64,000 nucleotides of DNA, from the NCBI GenBank assembly GCA_963729935.1, contig CAVSPW010000002.1, positions 558,001-622,000 on the forward strand, read 5' to 3'. The position numbers and the translations under genes are program-made. Shown here piece by piece: positions 40,942 to 50,538 of this stretch (position 1 is the first letter of the stretch; each line of letters starts with the position of its first letter). The notes under the pieces are model-generated. The model was not told where the DNA came from. It searched no databases and saw only the letters and a list, made by a program, of their open reading frames with translations. This stretch comes from CAIKMD01 sp963729935. Its GTDB lineage: Bacteria > Pseudomonadota > Alphaproteobacteria > ATCC43930 > CGMCC-115725.

Positions 40942-43737
40942 TCATCCTCCTAACTGGTTAAGGAGCTTTTGCGCATCATCGCGCTCCTTAAAGGGTTTGT
41001 CGGTCGCCAATATGGCGCGCAAATTGTCACGCGCGTCAGCCTTCTTTCCCGCCGCGGTCAAGGCCTGAGCGAGATGAAAGCGAATCTGCGGGCTGGCAGG
41101 CGTTCCGCTCGCGATCGCTTTTTGAAGCGTGGTCACGGCGTCCTCGGCTTTCCCACCCTTCATCTGAACGACGCCGAGCGTATCCAGCACTTGTGGCGAC
41201 TGCGGCGCCAGCGTAGCCGCATGTTCCGCGTGCTTGAGCGCCTCGGCGTTCCGTCCCAGTTCCGACAAGGTCCAGGCGAGGTTGTTCTCGGCCAACGCAC
41301 TATTGGGATTCTTGCTCAAGATTGCCGCGTATTGGATTTCAGCGTCGGCGGCGCGGTTTGCTGCGATATAAATGTCACCCATCGCCATCCGCGCGATGGC
41401 ATCGTCGGGATGGTCTTTGATCCATGGCAGGAGCGTTTTCTCTGCCTGGTCAATATGCCCCGCTTGGGCCTCGGCCATGGCGAGACGTGATCGGAAAAGA
41501 TTGTTGTCGGCGATCGAAAGACCGCGTTGGAACGCATCGACCGCGTCCTTGGAGCGACCTTGCTGCATCGCGATGTCGCCTTGAAGCTCCGCAACGGTTG
41601 GGTCTTTCGGCGTTGAGGTCGCGAGCTCGTCGACGAGCTTGCGTGCGCCTGCGTAGTCCTGCTTTGTCAAATAAATGCGGGCGAGAAGGATCTGCGATGC
41701 CGGATCGCTCTTGTCGATATCGATCGCTTTTTTTGCTTCGGCCACGGCGAGGTCGATGTTCCGCGCGCCCGCGTATGCCTCGGCCAAATAGCGGTGTGCC
41801 GCGGCCGCCTCCGGCTGCACCTCGACCAGCGTCCTGAAGTAACCGACGGCCGATTCTGGATTATTCGCCCCAAGCTGCGCGCGGCCCGCGACCTCGAGGA
41901 GGCCCGGATTGCGCGGCGCGTTTGTCAAAGCAGGCTCGATGGCACTCAAAGCATCGCGATATTTGTGCTCCAGCAGCTGATATCGCCCCAAGATCAGGCG
42001 CGCGTCGGTGGAAGTGGGATTCTCGCTCACCGCCTTTTGAAGCGTGGTCTCCACCTTATCCGCTTGTCCCGCCTGCTGCTCCAGGGTTGCCAGCGCGAAG
42101 TAGGCTTGCACGTCCTTGGAATTTGCTTTCAATATCTCTTCGTAATACTGGCTTGCCAGAGCGAGGTTCTTGTCGCGAACGGCGAGAGAGGCCAGAGAAC
42201 GTGATGCGATCGAATCGCCCGGTTTCAGATCTCGAGCGGTCAAAAGCGCCTTGCGCGCCGCCTCATCATTGCCCTGAGCCAACAGGACAAGGCCGGTATA
42301 ATCGTAACCAATCGGTTCCTTCGGATGCGCTTTGACAAGGCGTTGTCCGACTGCCAGCGCCTTATCGAATTCCTTGTTTTTCATATAGGTTAGGAAAAGT
42401 GCGCTTTCCGGCGGTATGGCCGTGGGATCTTGCTGAGCCGCATGCTCCAGATCATCGATTCCGGCATCGGTCTGGCCGAGCGCCACGCGTGTAACGCCCA
42501 ATTGCGTCCGCAAATTCACATTATCGGGCTGGCGATCGACCGCCTGCGCGAGATATCGATCGGCCGCGGCAAGATCGCCGCTTCGAGCGGAAGCCTCTCC
42601 GATCATCGCCAAGAGCTGCGGGTCGTCGGTTGTCTGATTGACGGCAGGCAGCAAGGTCTTGACCGCGTCCGCCGAATGGCCGAGCGCCGCCTGCGTCGCT
42701 GCGAGAAGCTTGCGTGCCGCCAGATTTTGGGGAGCCAAATAGATATATTGACTGAGGGAGGTATTGGCCTGCTCGTATTGTTTGAGCGCATAGCTGGTCG
42801 CTCCAGCCAGGAGGATCGCCGGCGCGAAATTCCGCGATCCGGACAAGGTGCGTTGAATGCGCGTCTGAGCGTCGCCGTAGTGGCCCTCGCGATACGCGAC
42901 CACGGCTCCGACGTAGTTCGCGAGAGGGTCGTTGGGCGCCGCCTTCAAGACAAAAGAGATGGTGGCATCGGCTTCTTTTTGCTTGTTCTGCGCGATCTGC
43001 GCTCTCGCCTGGCCGATGCGTGCGGCCAGGCTCCACCGCGCCGCGGCGAGCATATGCTGGTACGCCTCTTCGGCGGCCGGATAGTCGCTCGTCCCGAAGG
43101 CGATGTCGCCTTGGAGCGAAAAGAGCGTCGCGCTCTTGGGGTCTTCCTTTTGCGCTTCCGCCAGGCGCTTCTTCGCGGTCTCGATATCGCGGGTGGCAAG
43201 CGCATAGCGCACCATGGCCGTAAGAACGACGACCGAATGCGGATTTTCCTTGTAGCCGGCATCGAGCGCCTGGCGCGCCTCGTCCTTCTTGCCGAGCGCC
43301 ATCAATGCCTGCGCGCTCATGCCGAGCAGACTTGCCTTGGGCTCCGGCGATGTCGCGGTCGGAAGATCGGTCTCCTTCAAGGCGTCGTTAGGCCGGCCGA
43401 GCAACAGATCGGCCTCCGCCAGGGGTACGGCGATCGCCGACGCATCGACGCCGTCCTGTTTGGCGTGAAGCAGCTCGCCTTGGGCGCTGTTCGGATCGGG
43501 GATATCCAAGTAGAAGCGGGCCAGAAGGAGGCGCGCGGCCTGATTTTTCGGCTCCAGCTGCAGCGCGTTTTTCAAATCGATGATCGCAGCAGCGATATCG
43601 CCCGCCTCGCGATGTGTTTGGGCGCTGTGGATGTAGTCGTCGACGCTTTTCTTGTTGCAGCCTGCCACCAACATTAGCGACAGGATAACCGCGACGACCT
43701 TCGGCGCGCCGAACCAAGCGTTGGACCGCGTCAACAT
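40942..43737 (-). CDS. prsT: PrsT-like TPR lipoprotein of the PEP-CTERM system
   Basis: This 931-aa protein has a strong ribosome site (GGAGG 6 nt upstream). It is a lipoprotein: hydrophobic leader VVAVILSLMLVAGC with the lipid Cys in LVAGCNKK. About twenty TPR units follow across the entire chain (AIIDLKNALQLEPKNQAARLLLARFYL and so on). This length, architecture and context match the PrsT family associated with exosortase A. It is probably anchored in the outer membrane, facing the periplasm, and organises export of the polymer or PEP-CTERM protein. It is the only gene in its unit, divergent in control from the operon on its right. Confidence 0.9.
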   Translation of the reverse strand: MLTRSNAWFGAPKVVAVILSLMLVAGCNKKSVDDYIHSAQTHREAGDIAAAIIDLKNALQLEPKNQAARLLLARFYLDIPDPNSAQGELLHAKQDGVDASAIAVPLAEADLLLGRPNDALKETDLPTATSPEPKASLLGMSAQALMALGKKDEARQALDAGYKENPHSVVVLTAMVRYALATRDIETAKKRLAEAQKEDPKSATLFSLQGDIAFGTSDYPAAEEAYQHMLAAARWSLAARIGQARAQIAQNKQKEADATISFVLKAAPNDPLANYVGAVVAYREGHYGDAQTRIQRTLSGSRNFAPAILLAGATSYALKQYEQANTSLSQYIYLAPQNLAARKLLAATQAALGHSADAVKTLLPAVNQTTDDPQLLAMIGEASARSGDLAAADRYLAQAVDRQPDNVNLRTQLGVTRVALGQTDAGIDDLEHAAQQDPTAIPPESALFLTYMKNKEFDKALAVGQRLVKAHPKEPIGYDYTGLVLLAQGNDEAARKALLTARDLKPGDSIASRSLASLAVRDKNLALASQYYEEILKANSKDVQAYFALATLEQQAGQADKVETTLQKAVSENPTSTDARLILGRYQLLEHKYRDALSAIEPALTNAPRNPGLLEVAGRAQLGANNPESAVGYFRTLVEVQPEAAAAHRYLAEAYAGARNIDLAVAEAKKAIDIDKSDPASQILLARIYLTKQDYAGARKLVDELATSTPKDPTVAELQGDIAMQQGRSKDAVDAFQRGLSIADNNLFRSRLAMAEAQAGHIDQAEKTLLPWIKDHPDDAIARMAMGDIYIAANRAADAEIQYAAILSKNPNSALAENNLAWTLSELGRNAEALKHAEHAATLAPQSPQVLDTLGVVQMKGGKAEDAVTTLQKAIASGTPASPQIRFHLAQALTAAGKKADARDNLRAILATDKPFKERDDAQKLLNQLGG

Positions 43738-43893
43738 CTATGCCTCCTCAGGAGCGGTGGCCACCAGCGGTGACCGACCGGCTCTGCATGCACCACGCAT
43801 TTTGAAACAATTTGACCACTTTTTCCAATCCCGCGCGGCGCGATCGGAACGACCGAAGCGCAAGCGGCACCGCCGCTGGTCGGCGATGCTCCC

Positions 43894-45162
43894 TCAGAGT
43901 TCCCAGCGCCGTATCCCCTCGGGAAGCCTCAGCTCGCGCCAGATCGCTTTCACGTCCGCCACCAAACCGTCCGGCTTCAATAGTTTTTCGAATGTGGCCG
44001 GGGAGAATTCACGGTACTCGGTATGCGCAACTGCACCGACGAGCGCATCGAACCGACCGATGCCCTCGAAGTTCCGCCTCGGTAAAATGTTGTAGTGATC
44101 CTGCGCCTCAGCGGCGTCGGCCACGGGATCATGCACGACCACGTCATGACCGGCTGCGTGAAGGCCGTTGACGATGTCGACGACTTTCGTATTCCGGATA
44201 TCAGGCACATTCTCTTTGAAGGCTAAACCCAACACAAGAATGCGCGATTTCGGCGGCACTCTCGCGTCGACGCATTGCGCCACGAAGCCCCCCATCGCGT
44301 CATTGATCCGCCGGCCCGCGAGGATGACCTCCGGCTGATGTCCAAGCTCCACGGCGCGATGCGCCAAATAATAGGGATCGACCCCGATGCAGTGCCCGCC
44401 GACGAGGCCCGGCGTGAAGCGCAGGAAATTCCATTTCGTTCCCGCAGCCTCGAGGACATCGTGCACGGACAGACCAAGCTTCTGAAAGATCATCGTCACT
44501 TCGTTGATGAACGCGACATTGATGTCGCGCTGTGCATTCTCGATGACCTTCGCAGCTTCGGCCGTCTTGATGTTCCGCGCCACGAAGATATTGCCGTTCG
44601 TCAGTCTGCCATAAACCTTGCGAAGGACCTCGACCACGGCAGGGGTCTGGCCGGCGATCACTTTCGTGATCCGCTCGACCGTGTGCTGCCGGTCGCCAGG
44701 ATTGATGCGCTCCGGCGAGTAGCCGAGAAAGAAGTCGCGTCCGCAGACGAGACCCGAGGCGGCTTCGAGGGCGGGCCCGCAGATCTCCTCGGTCACGCCC
44801 GGATAGACGGTGCTTTCGAAGACGACGATGCCGCCTGTCCCGAGGCGGCTTCCCACCGTCTTGCAGGCGCTCAAGACGGCGCCGAGATCGGGCTGGTTTG
44901 CAGCGTCCACGGGTGTCGGAACGGTCACGATGAAGAGGGCGCTACCCGCGATTTCACGGTCGTCGCTGGTTATCCGCAACGTGCTTTCCCGCAGCACCTC
45001 GGGCGTAATTTCGTTGGTCCGATCGACGCCGTCCCGCAATTCGGCGATGCGCGTCGTGTTGATGTCGTAGCCCGTGACGGGGAAATGCGGTGCGAGCGCA
45101 GCAGCGAGGGGCAGGCCAACATATCCAAGCCCGATGACGCTGATGCGAGGTTCAGAAGCCAT
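43894..45162 (-). CDS. UDP-N-acetyl-sugar 6-dehydrogenase (TviB/WbpO-type)
   Basis: The start at ATG 45162 gives 422 aa; a GTG at 45189 would add nine residues without support. The NAD motif ISVIGLGYVGLPLAAALA is at the N-terminus. The catalytic region is GGHCIGVDPYYLAHRAVELG, with Cys as the thiohemiacetal nucleophile. The TviB/WbpO subgroup oxidises UDP-GlcNAc or UDP-GalNAc to uronic acids. This provides an acidic amino-sugar building block for the exopolysaccharide. It is divergent from the main operon at 45510. Confidence 0.92.
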   Translation of the reverse strand: MASEPRISVIGLGYVGLPLAAALAPHFPVTGYDINTTRIAELRDGVDRTNEITPEVLRESTLRITSDDREIAGSALFIVTVPTPVDAANQPDLGAVLSACKTVGSRLGTGGIVVFESTVYPGVTEEICGPALEAASGLVCGRDFFLGYSPERINPGDRQHTVERITKVIAGQTPAVVEVLRKVYGRLTNGNIFVARNIKTAEAAKVIENAQRDINVAFINEVTMIFQKLGLSVHDVLEAAGTKWNFLRFTPGLVGGHCIGVDPYYLAHRAVELGHQPEVILAGRRINDAMGGFVAQCVDARVPPKSRILVLGLAFKENVPDIRNTKVVDIVNGLHAAGHDVVVHDPVADAAEAQDHYNILPRRNFEGIGRFDALVGAVAHTEYREFSPATFEKLLKPDGLVADVKAIWRELRLPEGIRRWEL

Positions 45163-45509
45163 TTGATGGTTCTCGTCAGTGAATTTCACAACGGTGACGT
45201 ATGGTCATCGCGGCAGAATAGTACATTACTTAACCATTATTAGGGAAGCTTCATGATTATTACTCAAAGACATAAGATTTGCGGTCGGCATGCTCAACAA
45301 GGTTAAATTAAAAACTTCGTGATGGAGTATATCGCAGGAATCCACTATATCGGAAAGCCAATCTCGATTATAAACTGGGGCCAAACCAGACAACCGGCCG
45401 AATTGGGACGATCTTAGTGCTGGATACGCAATGATGCACATCGTTAATGTCCTCGGACGACGCGATGCAGATCGAGGACAGGACTTCTTGGGATGAGCGG
45501 GGAGCAGAC
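45163..45509. other. Divergent control region upstream of the XrtA export operon
   Basis: These 347 bp between the dehydrogenase and the export operon are AT-rich (notably 45215-45380) and carry no gene. They must hold the main operon promoter, but no sigma-54 site or convincing -35/-10 pair was clear to me. Confidence 0.5.
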
Positions 45510-46130
45510 ATGAAACTCAAGACGGGTTGGCGGGCGTGGGCATGCCTGGTTGTGACGCTGATGCTCGCCGCATGTAGCGGCGGGCCAAAACTGGGCCCCG
45601 CTGCCGGGGCAAGTGCCGTACCGGGTCCTGATTACATCATTGGGCCGCTCGACTCGCTCAACATTTTCGTGTGGCATAATCCGGAGCTGACCAGGAGCGT
45701 TCCCGTCAGGCCGGATGGACGTATTTCCGTTCCGCTCATCGAGGATTTGCAAGCAGCCGGCAAGACGCCGACCCAATTGGCGCGCGACATCGAGCAACGG
45801 CTGAAGAAATATGTCCAAGAGCCCGTCGTCACGGTGATCGTGAACTCATTTAATGGGCCCTATTCGAGCCAAGTTCGCGTCATCGGCGAAGCTTCACATC
45901 CACAGGCCATTCCATACCGAGAAAATATGACATTGCTTGACGTCATGATTGCGGTAGGCGGCCTCACGCAATATGCGGCCGGAAACCGCGGCACAATCGT
46001 ACGGGAAGTCGACCATAAAGAAATATCCTATAACGTCAGGATCGGTGATCTGATCAAAGACGGCGACGTCTCGGCGAACGTAAAGATGTTGCCCGGCGAC
46101 GTCCTCATTATTCCACAATCGTGGTTCTAG
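45510..46130 (+). CDS. XrtA-system polysaccharide export lipoprotein (Wza-like)
   Basis: The ATG at 45510, preceded by CGGGGAG, replaces a longer in-frame start at 45447. The 206-aa product has a lipoprotein signal (ACLVVTLMLAAC). The Poly_export domain follows (YIIGPLDSLNIFVWHNPELTRSVPVRPDGRISVPLIEDLQAAG), then a SLBB-type domain (VRVIGEASHPQAIPYRENMTLLDVMIAVGG). It belongs to the short exosortase-linked branch of the Wza/GumB family. It would form the outer-membrane exit pore for the polymer. It is the first gene of the operon 45510-56405. Confidence 0.93.
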   Translation: MKLKTGWRAWACLVVTLMLAACSGGPKLGPAAGASAVPGPDYIIGPLDSLNIFVWHNPELTRSVPVRPDGRISVPLIEDLQAAGKTPTQLARDIEQRLKKYVQEPVVTVIVNSFNGPYSSQVRVIGEASHPQAIPYRENMTLLDVMIAVGGLTQYAAGNRGTIVREVDHKEISYNVRIGDLIKDGDVSANVKMLPGDVLIIPQSWF

Positions 46131-46265
46131 GCGGGTGGGCGATGAGGCGGCCAGCAATCTTCCTGACGTGCCTCCCAATGTCTTCGCGTCGAGACTTACC
46201 GCGGCGGATCCGTGGCGCAGGGAAGCGACAATCCGTCTTACGATCAGGGGCGTCCCAATCGGCCC

Positions 46266-46280
46266 TGGCACCGCGCCCGC
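46266..46280 (+). promoter_or_regulatory. Possible sigma-54 site upstream of the chain-length gene
   Basis: TGGCACCGCGCCCGC has a perfect -24 TGGCAC and the invariant GC at the correct 10-nt spacing, but CC replaces TT in the -12 box. It lies about 40 nt before the start codon, in the only long gap of the operon. Confidence 0.35.
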
Positions 46281-46318
46281 CATTTGCGTGATTGCTTTGA
46301 CAAGGAGCTTTCATTCCC

Positions 46319-47926
46319 GTGCTTAACGCGAGAACGATAGTACTGCGCTACGCGCGCGCCCTGTGGCGACGCCGATGGTACGGTCTGGTAGTCACGTGGG
46401 CGGTCTGTATCGTTGGGTGGGCCTTCGTCATCCATCTGCCCGATTTATACGAAGCGAGAGCCCGCATTTATGTCGATACGGATTCGATGCTGCGTCCGTT
46501 GATGCGCGGCATTGCCGTCGACACGAATCTTTTGAGCCAAGTCGATATGATGCAGCGAACGTTGCTCAGCCGGCCGAACCTACAAAAGGTCAGCCACATG
46601 GCCGATTTGGATTTGGCCGCGCGAACGCCCTCGCAGACCGACGAGGTTGTGGACAATTTACGACAACACATTTCGATCGATTCACAGGGGCCAAATCTAT
46701 TTTTGCTTGCCTATACGGGACCGAACCGCGACACGGCGACTAAGATCGTGCAATCGCTTCTCACGGTCTTCGTCGAGAGCAATTTGGGCAGTAGCCGTCA
46801 GGACATGCTTTCGGCACGAAGCTTCATCGATGACCAATTGCAGGATTATGCCAAACAACTGGACAGCGCAGAAAAAAAGATCGCCGACTTCAAGGCGACA
46901 AATTTGGGCTTTCTACCCGGCGACAACAGCTATAGCGCGAAGCTCGACGCGGCACGGCAGGCATTGGAAAAAACGCAGGCCGAGTTGGACGAAAACCAAC
47001 AGAGGCGGCAAGCGTTGGCGACGCAGTTGGCGTCGGTGCCCAAATATGTCGACAGCTATACGAGCGGGCCGGACCAGGGCCCTGGTGCCGGGCCTCCTTT
47101 GGCATCGGATAGCGGCGGTGACGGTGCCGCCGCAGCCGACATCGACACGCGCGTCGCCTTGCTCCAGAAACGTTTGAATATCCTGCTCGAGGATTATACC
47201 GACCAGTATCCCGATGTGATCAAGGTCAAGCGGGAGCTGGAACAGGCCAAGGCGCGCGCAAAATTGGCGCAGGACAACAAGCCGGCCGATTCTGGCGATA
47301 CACCGCCGGTCGGCGCGCGGCGCAGCACGGCGCCCAACCCCGTTTACGAGCAGCTCCAACTCCAACAGGTTTCTCTTGATACGACCATTGCGAGCTTGCA
47401 AGCGCGCGCACAGCGCGAAACCGCCGAGGTAAAAAAATGGGACGGACTTGCCAAATCCGTTCCGGAAGTCGGCGCGCAGATGTCGAAATTGACGCGTGAC
47501 TACGATGTCATCAAGAGAGCTTACGACGAACTGCTGAATCGCCGCGAATCGGCCAAGATCGGCAGCGATTTGGCGACGCAAACGCAAACGGTGCAATTCC
47601 GGATCATCGATCCGCCACAGGCGCCACCAGTGCCCGTAGCACCGAAGCGCAACCTCCTCCTCTCCGTCGTCTTGATCGGCGGGATCATCGCCGGCACCGC
47701 GTTCGCTTTCCTCTTGTCACAGATCGATGATTCGGTGATGACGATCCGCGAACTCAGAGAGATGGTAGCCGCGCCGGTTCTGGGTGCCATTACGCGTGTT
47801 ACCAGGCCTTCGGATCGCAGGCTGCAGCGCTTCGGCGCCGCGGGATTTGTGGCGCTGTGCGTTGGATTGTTGATCGCGTTCATTGGAATTTTCTCGTTCG
47901 AAAGCTTGGGCAGAATGCTCTCCTGA
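46319..47926 (+). CDS. XrtA-system polysaccharide chain-length determinant (Wzz/PCP-like)
   Basis: This 535-aa protein begins at GTG 46319, 11 nt after AAGGAG. Two transmembrane segments frame it: GLVVTWAVCIVGWAFVIHLP near residue 25 and LSVVLIGGIIAGTAFAFLLS near 450, plus a last helix (FVALCVGLLIAFIGIFSF). The periplasmic part has long coiled coils (AEKKIADFKATNLGFLP; AALEKTQAELDENQQRRQALA). It is the Wzz-type co-polymerase, regulating polymer length. The cytoplasmic kinase is a separate gene next door (two-component BY-kinase layout). Confidence 0.93.
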   Translation: MLNARTIVLRYARALWRRRWYGLVVTWAVCIVGWAFVIHLPDLYEARARIYVDTDSMLRPLMRGIAVDTNLLSQVDMMQRTLLSRPNLQKVSHMADLDLAARTPSQTDEVVDNLRQHISIDSQGPNLFLLAYTGPNRDTATKIVQSLLTVFVESNLGSSRQDMLSARSFIDDQLQDYAKQLDSAEKKIADFKATNLGFLPGDNSYSAKLDAARQALEKTQAELDENQQRRQALATQLASVPKYVDSYTSGPDQGPGAGPPLASDSGGDGAAAADIDTRVALLQKRLNILLEDYTDQYPDVIKVKRELEQAKARAKLAQDNKPADSGDTPPVGARRSTAPNPVYEQLQLQQVSLDTTIASLQARAQRETAEVKKWDGLAKSVPEVGAQMSKLTRDYDVIKRAYDELLNRRESAKIGSDLATQTQTVQFRIIDPPQAPPVPVAPKRNLLLSVVLIGGIIAGTAFAFLLSQIDDSVMTIRELREMVAAPVLGAITRVTRPSDRRLQRFGAAGFVALCVGLLIAFIGIFSFESLGRMLS

Positions 47927-47970
47927 TCGAGATCGCTTAAACGAGCTATCATGACAAGAGAACAGGGCAT

Positions 47971-48864
47971 ATGAATATCATCGAGCGGGCTGGCGCTCAG
48001 CTTGGTTTGAAGCCGGGCAAATCCACGATCGAGACCGTTGCCGAGAAAACGGCCGCAAGCGCGGTGCAGCCGAGCGTCGCCGCCCGCTCGGAATCGCGCG
48101 CACCCGCTGGTGGCCGACGCGAGACCCGTCGGCAGGTAACCATCGACCCGGATCGCTTGCGCGAGATGGGTTTCACGATGCCGGGAGATGAGTCTTCGGT
48201 TGCCGAGGAATTTCGGCTCATCAAGCGCCCGCTGGTCAACGCGGCACTCAATCCCGATCCTGACCCCTCGATCACGAATCGCAATATTATCATGGTCACC
48301 AGCGCACGGCCGGGCGAGGGAAAGACGTTCGTCGCCATCAATCTGGCATTGAGCATCACTTCGGAGCATGACGTTCACGTCCTCTTGATCGACGGCGACG
48401 TCGCCAAACCGACGATTCCCCTGGTCTTGGGTTTTGATGCCGATAAAGGTCTTATCGACGTGGTCTCGGACGATTCGATCGATCTCTCGGATGTGATGAT
48501 TCGGACCAATATCGACAATCTGACGATCTTGCCATCCGGGAGCATTCGGCCCGGTTCCAGCGAGCTTTTGGCAAGTGCCCGAATGGTGCGATTCGTCGAT
48601 GATATCGCGAAACGCTACCCGGATCGCGTCATCATCTTCGATTCGCCGCCGGTGCTCGCGCGTTCCGAGCCCCTGGTGCTGGCGAAGCACGTAGGCCAGG
48701 TCGTCTTCGTGGTCGAGGCGGAGCGCACGTCGCGAACGGCGATCGATGAGGCGCTCGGGCTGATCGGCCGCGAGAGGATTGGAGGGATCATACTCAATAA
48801 GGCACCCTCCGTGGCCGTACAGGATCGCTTTGGAGAACATTACGGGTATTATGGCCGTCAGTAG
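47971..48864 (+). CDS. XrtA-system tyrosine autokinase (CpsD/CapB-like)
   Basis: In this 297-aa cytoplasmic ATPase of the BY-kinase family, the Walker A is TSARPGEGKTFVAINLALS, the A' motif is VLLIDGDVAKPTIP and the Walker B is VIIFDSPPVL. The C-terminus ends HYGYYGRQ, a short tyrosine cluster likely to be autophosphorylated. The N-terminal 65 residues are disordered and basic. It works with the upstream chain-length protein to cycle polymer assembly through tyrosine phosphorylation. Confidence 0.93.
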   Translation: MNIIERAGAQLGLKPGKSTIETVAEKTAASAVQPSVAARSESRAPAGGRRETRRQVTIDPDRLREMGFTMPGDESSVAEEFRLIKRPLVNAALNPDPDPSITNRNIIMVTSARPGEGKTFVAINLALSITSEHDVHVLLIDGDVAKPTIPLVLGFDADKGLIDVVSDDSIDLSDVMIRTNIDNLTILPSGSIRPGSSELLASARMVRFVDDIAKRYPDRVIIFDSPPVLARSEPLVLAKHVGQVVFVVEAERTSRTAIDEALGLIGRERIGGIILNKAPSVAVQDRFGEHYGYYGRQ

Positions 48865-48887
48865 TCCGACCTGCCGGGGGAGTTTGC

Positions 48888-50528
48888 GTGATCAGGAATG
48901 TTACGCGGGGGCGCGATAGTCGAGGAGTGCGGACGCGCCGCTCACCGCCTTGCTTCGGCTTTGTCTGCGGCGGTCTTTCACTGATCGGATTTGCAGCACA
49001 GTGCTTTGGCCAAACCGGCGCCCTCGCACCGGCTGTGTCCGGTCCGTCTGCCCCTGACACGGGCGCCACAACACCTAATTCTGGCCCGACCGAACCTGTC
49101 ACGGGTCTCGCCGGTATCGGGTTTCGCATCGTTCCGTCATTCGACCTCGGCGAGACCTACAACGACAACGTGCGGCTCGCGCCCAAAGGTTTTGAGACAT
49201 CTGATTTCATCACGACCCTCAGCCCGGGATTGAACATTAGCGAGGATGCAAGCCGTATACAGGGCAGGCTCCTCTATAATCCGCAAGAACTGATTTTTGC
49301 CCGCGGCACCTCGGCCGACACGTTGCAGCAGCGTCTGCTCGGAACCGGCCACGCGACACTATACCAGGAGATGCTGTTTTTTGACGCAAGCGCCGCCGTT
49401 CAGCAGGCGTTCGTCTCGAATACCGGCGCAACCGGCCCGACAACCTTGACGAGCAGCGGGAACTTGCAAACCGTCAATACGGTCAATGCCAGTCCCTATC
49501 TCATGGAACATCTAGGCCACTTCGCCAATTCCGAAACCCGTTACCGCTTCAGTTCGATCGACACTGGCGGCGGCCAGATCGCCCCGGAGCACATCAATGA
49601 AGGGCTGCAGAAGTTCACGGGCGGAGAATTTTTTGGTCGCCTCGGCTGGACGCTCACCGGCGATTGGACACAAATCGATCGGCTAACGGGCACGAGCGAC
49701 CCATTGGGTGGCACGTCGAGCACCGATCAAGTCGGGCGCCTCGACCTTCAATATCCTGTCTTATATTCGGTCTCCCTCATCGGCGGCGCCGGCTATGAGC
49801 AAATTAAGGATCCGACCTTGGCGGTGCAGCCCAAGGGGCCAATTTGGAATGTTGGCTTGCAATACCAACCCAACCAATTGGTCTCGGCCTCCCTCACTTA
49901 CGGCAAACGCTTCGGGCAGACCGATATCGAATTTCACGCAAGCTACGCCTTGACCCCGCAATTGCAGGTCCATGCCAGCTACACGCAGCGCGTTCAGACC
50001 AGCCAATCCCAGCTCGCGTCCAACCTCAACCAGGTGACTCTGGGCCCGAACGGCACATTCATCGATTCGCAGACCGGGCAGCCGATCACCGTGAACGGCA
50101 CCAATCTCGGAACCTCGAGCTCCGCCTTCGGGGTCACGAGCGGATCGTTTCTTGACAAACGGTACCAGGCGGATGTTGAAGCGACGCGCGGCCGAAACAA
50201 TTATTACTTTACCGCCTACGATGAAAAACAGAGTGGGCAAACCTTTAGCGCGTCAGGCCAGCACGTTATCGGCACCACGCTCAGTTGGGGGCGCCAGCTT
50301 TGGCCGAATCTTTCCTCAACGTTGAGCGGCGCCTATTCGCGTTCGATGTTTCAGGATGGCAGCGGGAGGGTCGACAATCTCTATTCGGTGTCGCTGGGTC
50401 TCGCCTATACGATCTCGCCGACGGCAACGGCAAACCTGTCGGCAACGCGCTACGACAGGAGATCGAATACGGAGGGGGACAGCTTGGCCGACGACGTGAT
50501 CACGGTCTCGCTGCACAAACAGTTCTAG
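48888..50528 (+). CDS. XrtA-associated outer-membrane beta-barrel protein
   Basis: GTG 48888 follows GGGGGAG by 6 nt. The 546-aa product has an export signal (after a basic stretch, CFGFVCGGLSLIGFAAQCFG), then a Pro-rich linker. A long region of alternating strands follows, with aromatic residues near their ends, and the chain finishes ADDVITVSLHKQF with terminal Phe, a mark of outer-membrane barrels. This matches the exosortase-system outer-membrane family seen in equivalent operons. It is likely the outer-membrane partner for polymer secretion. Confidence 0.9.
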   Translation: MIRNVTRGRDSRGVRTRRSPPCFGFVCGGLSLIGFAAQCFGQTGALAPAVSGPSAPDTGATTPNSGPTEPVTGLAGIGFRIVPSFDLGETYNDNVRLAPKGFETSDFITTLSPGLNISEDASRIQGRLLYNPQELIFARGTSADTLQQRLLGTGHATLYQEMLFFDASAAVQQAFVSNTGATGPTTLTSSGNLQTVNTVNASPYLMEHLGHFANSETRYRFSSIDTGGGQIAPEHINEGLQKFTGGEFFGRLGWTLTGDWTQIDRLTGTSDPLGGTSSTDQVGRLDLQYPVLYSVSLIGGAGYEQIKDPTLAVQPKGPIWNVGLQYQPNQLVSASLTYGKRFGQTDIEFHASYALTPQLQVHASYTQRVQTSQSQLASNLNQVTLGPNGTFIDSQTGQPITVNGTNLGTSSSAFGVTSGSFLDKRYQADVEATRGRNNYYFTAYDEKQSGQTFSASGQHVIGTTLSWGRQLWPNLSSTLSGAYSRSMFQDGSGRVDNLYSVSLGLAYTISPTATANLSATRYDRRSNTEGDSLADDVITVSLHKQF

Positions 50529-50538
50529 ATGGGCGCCT

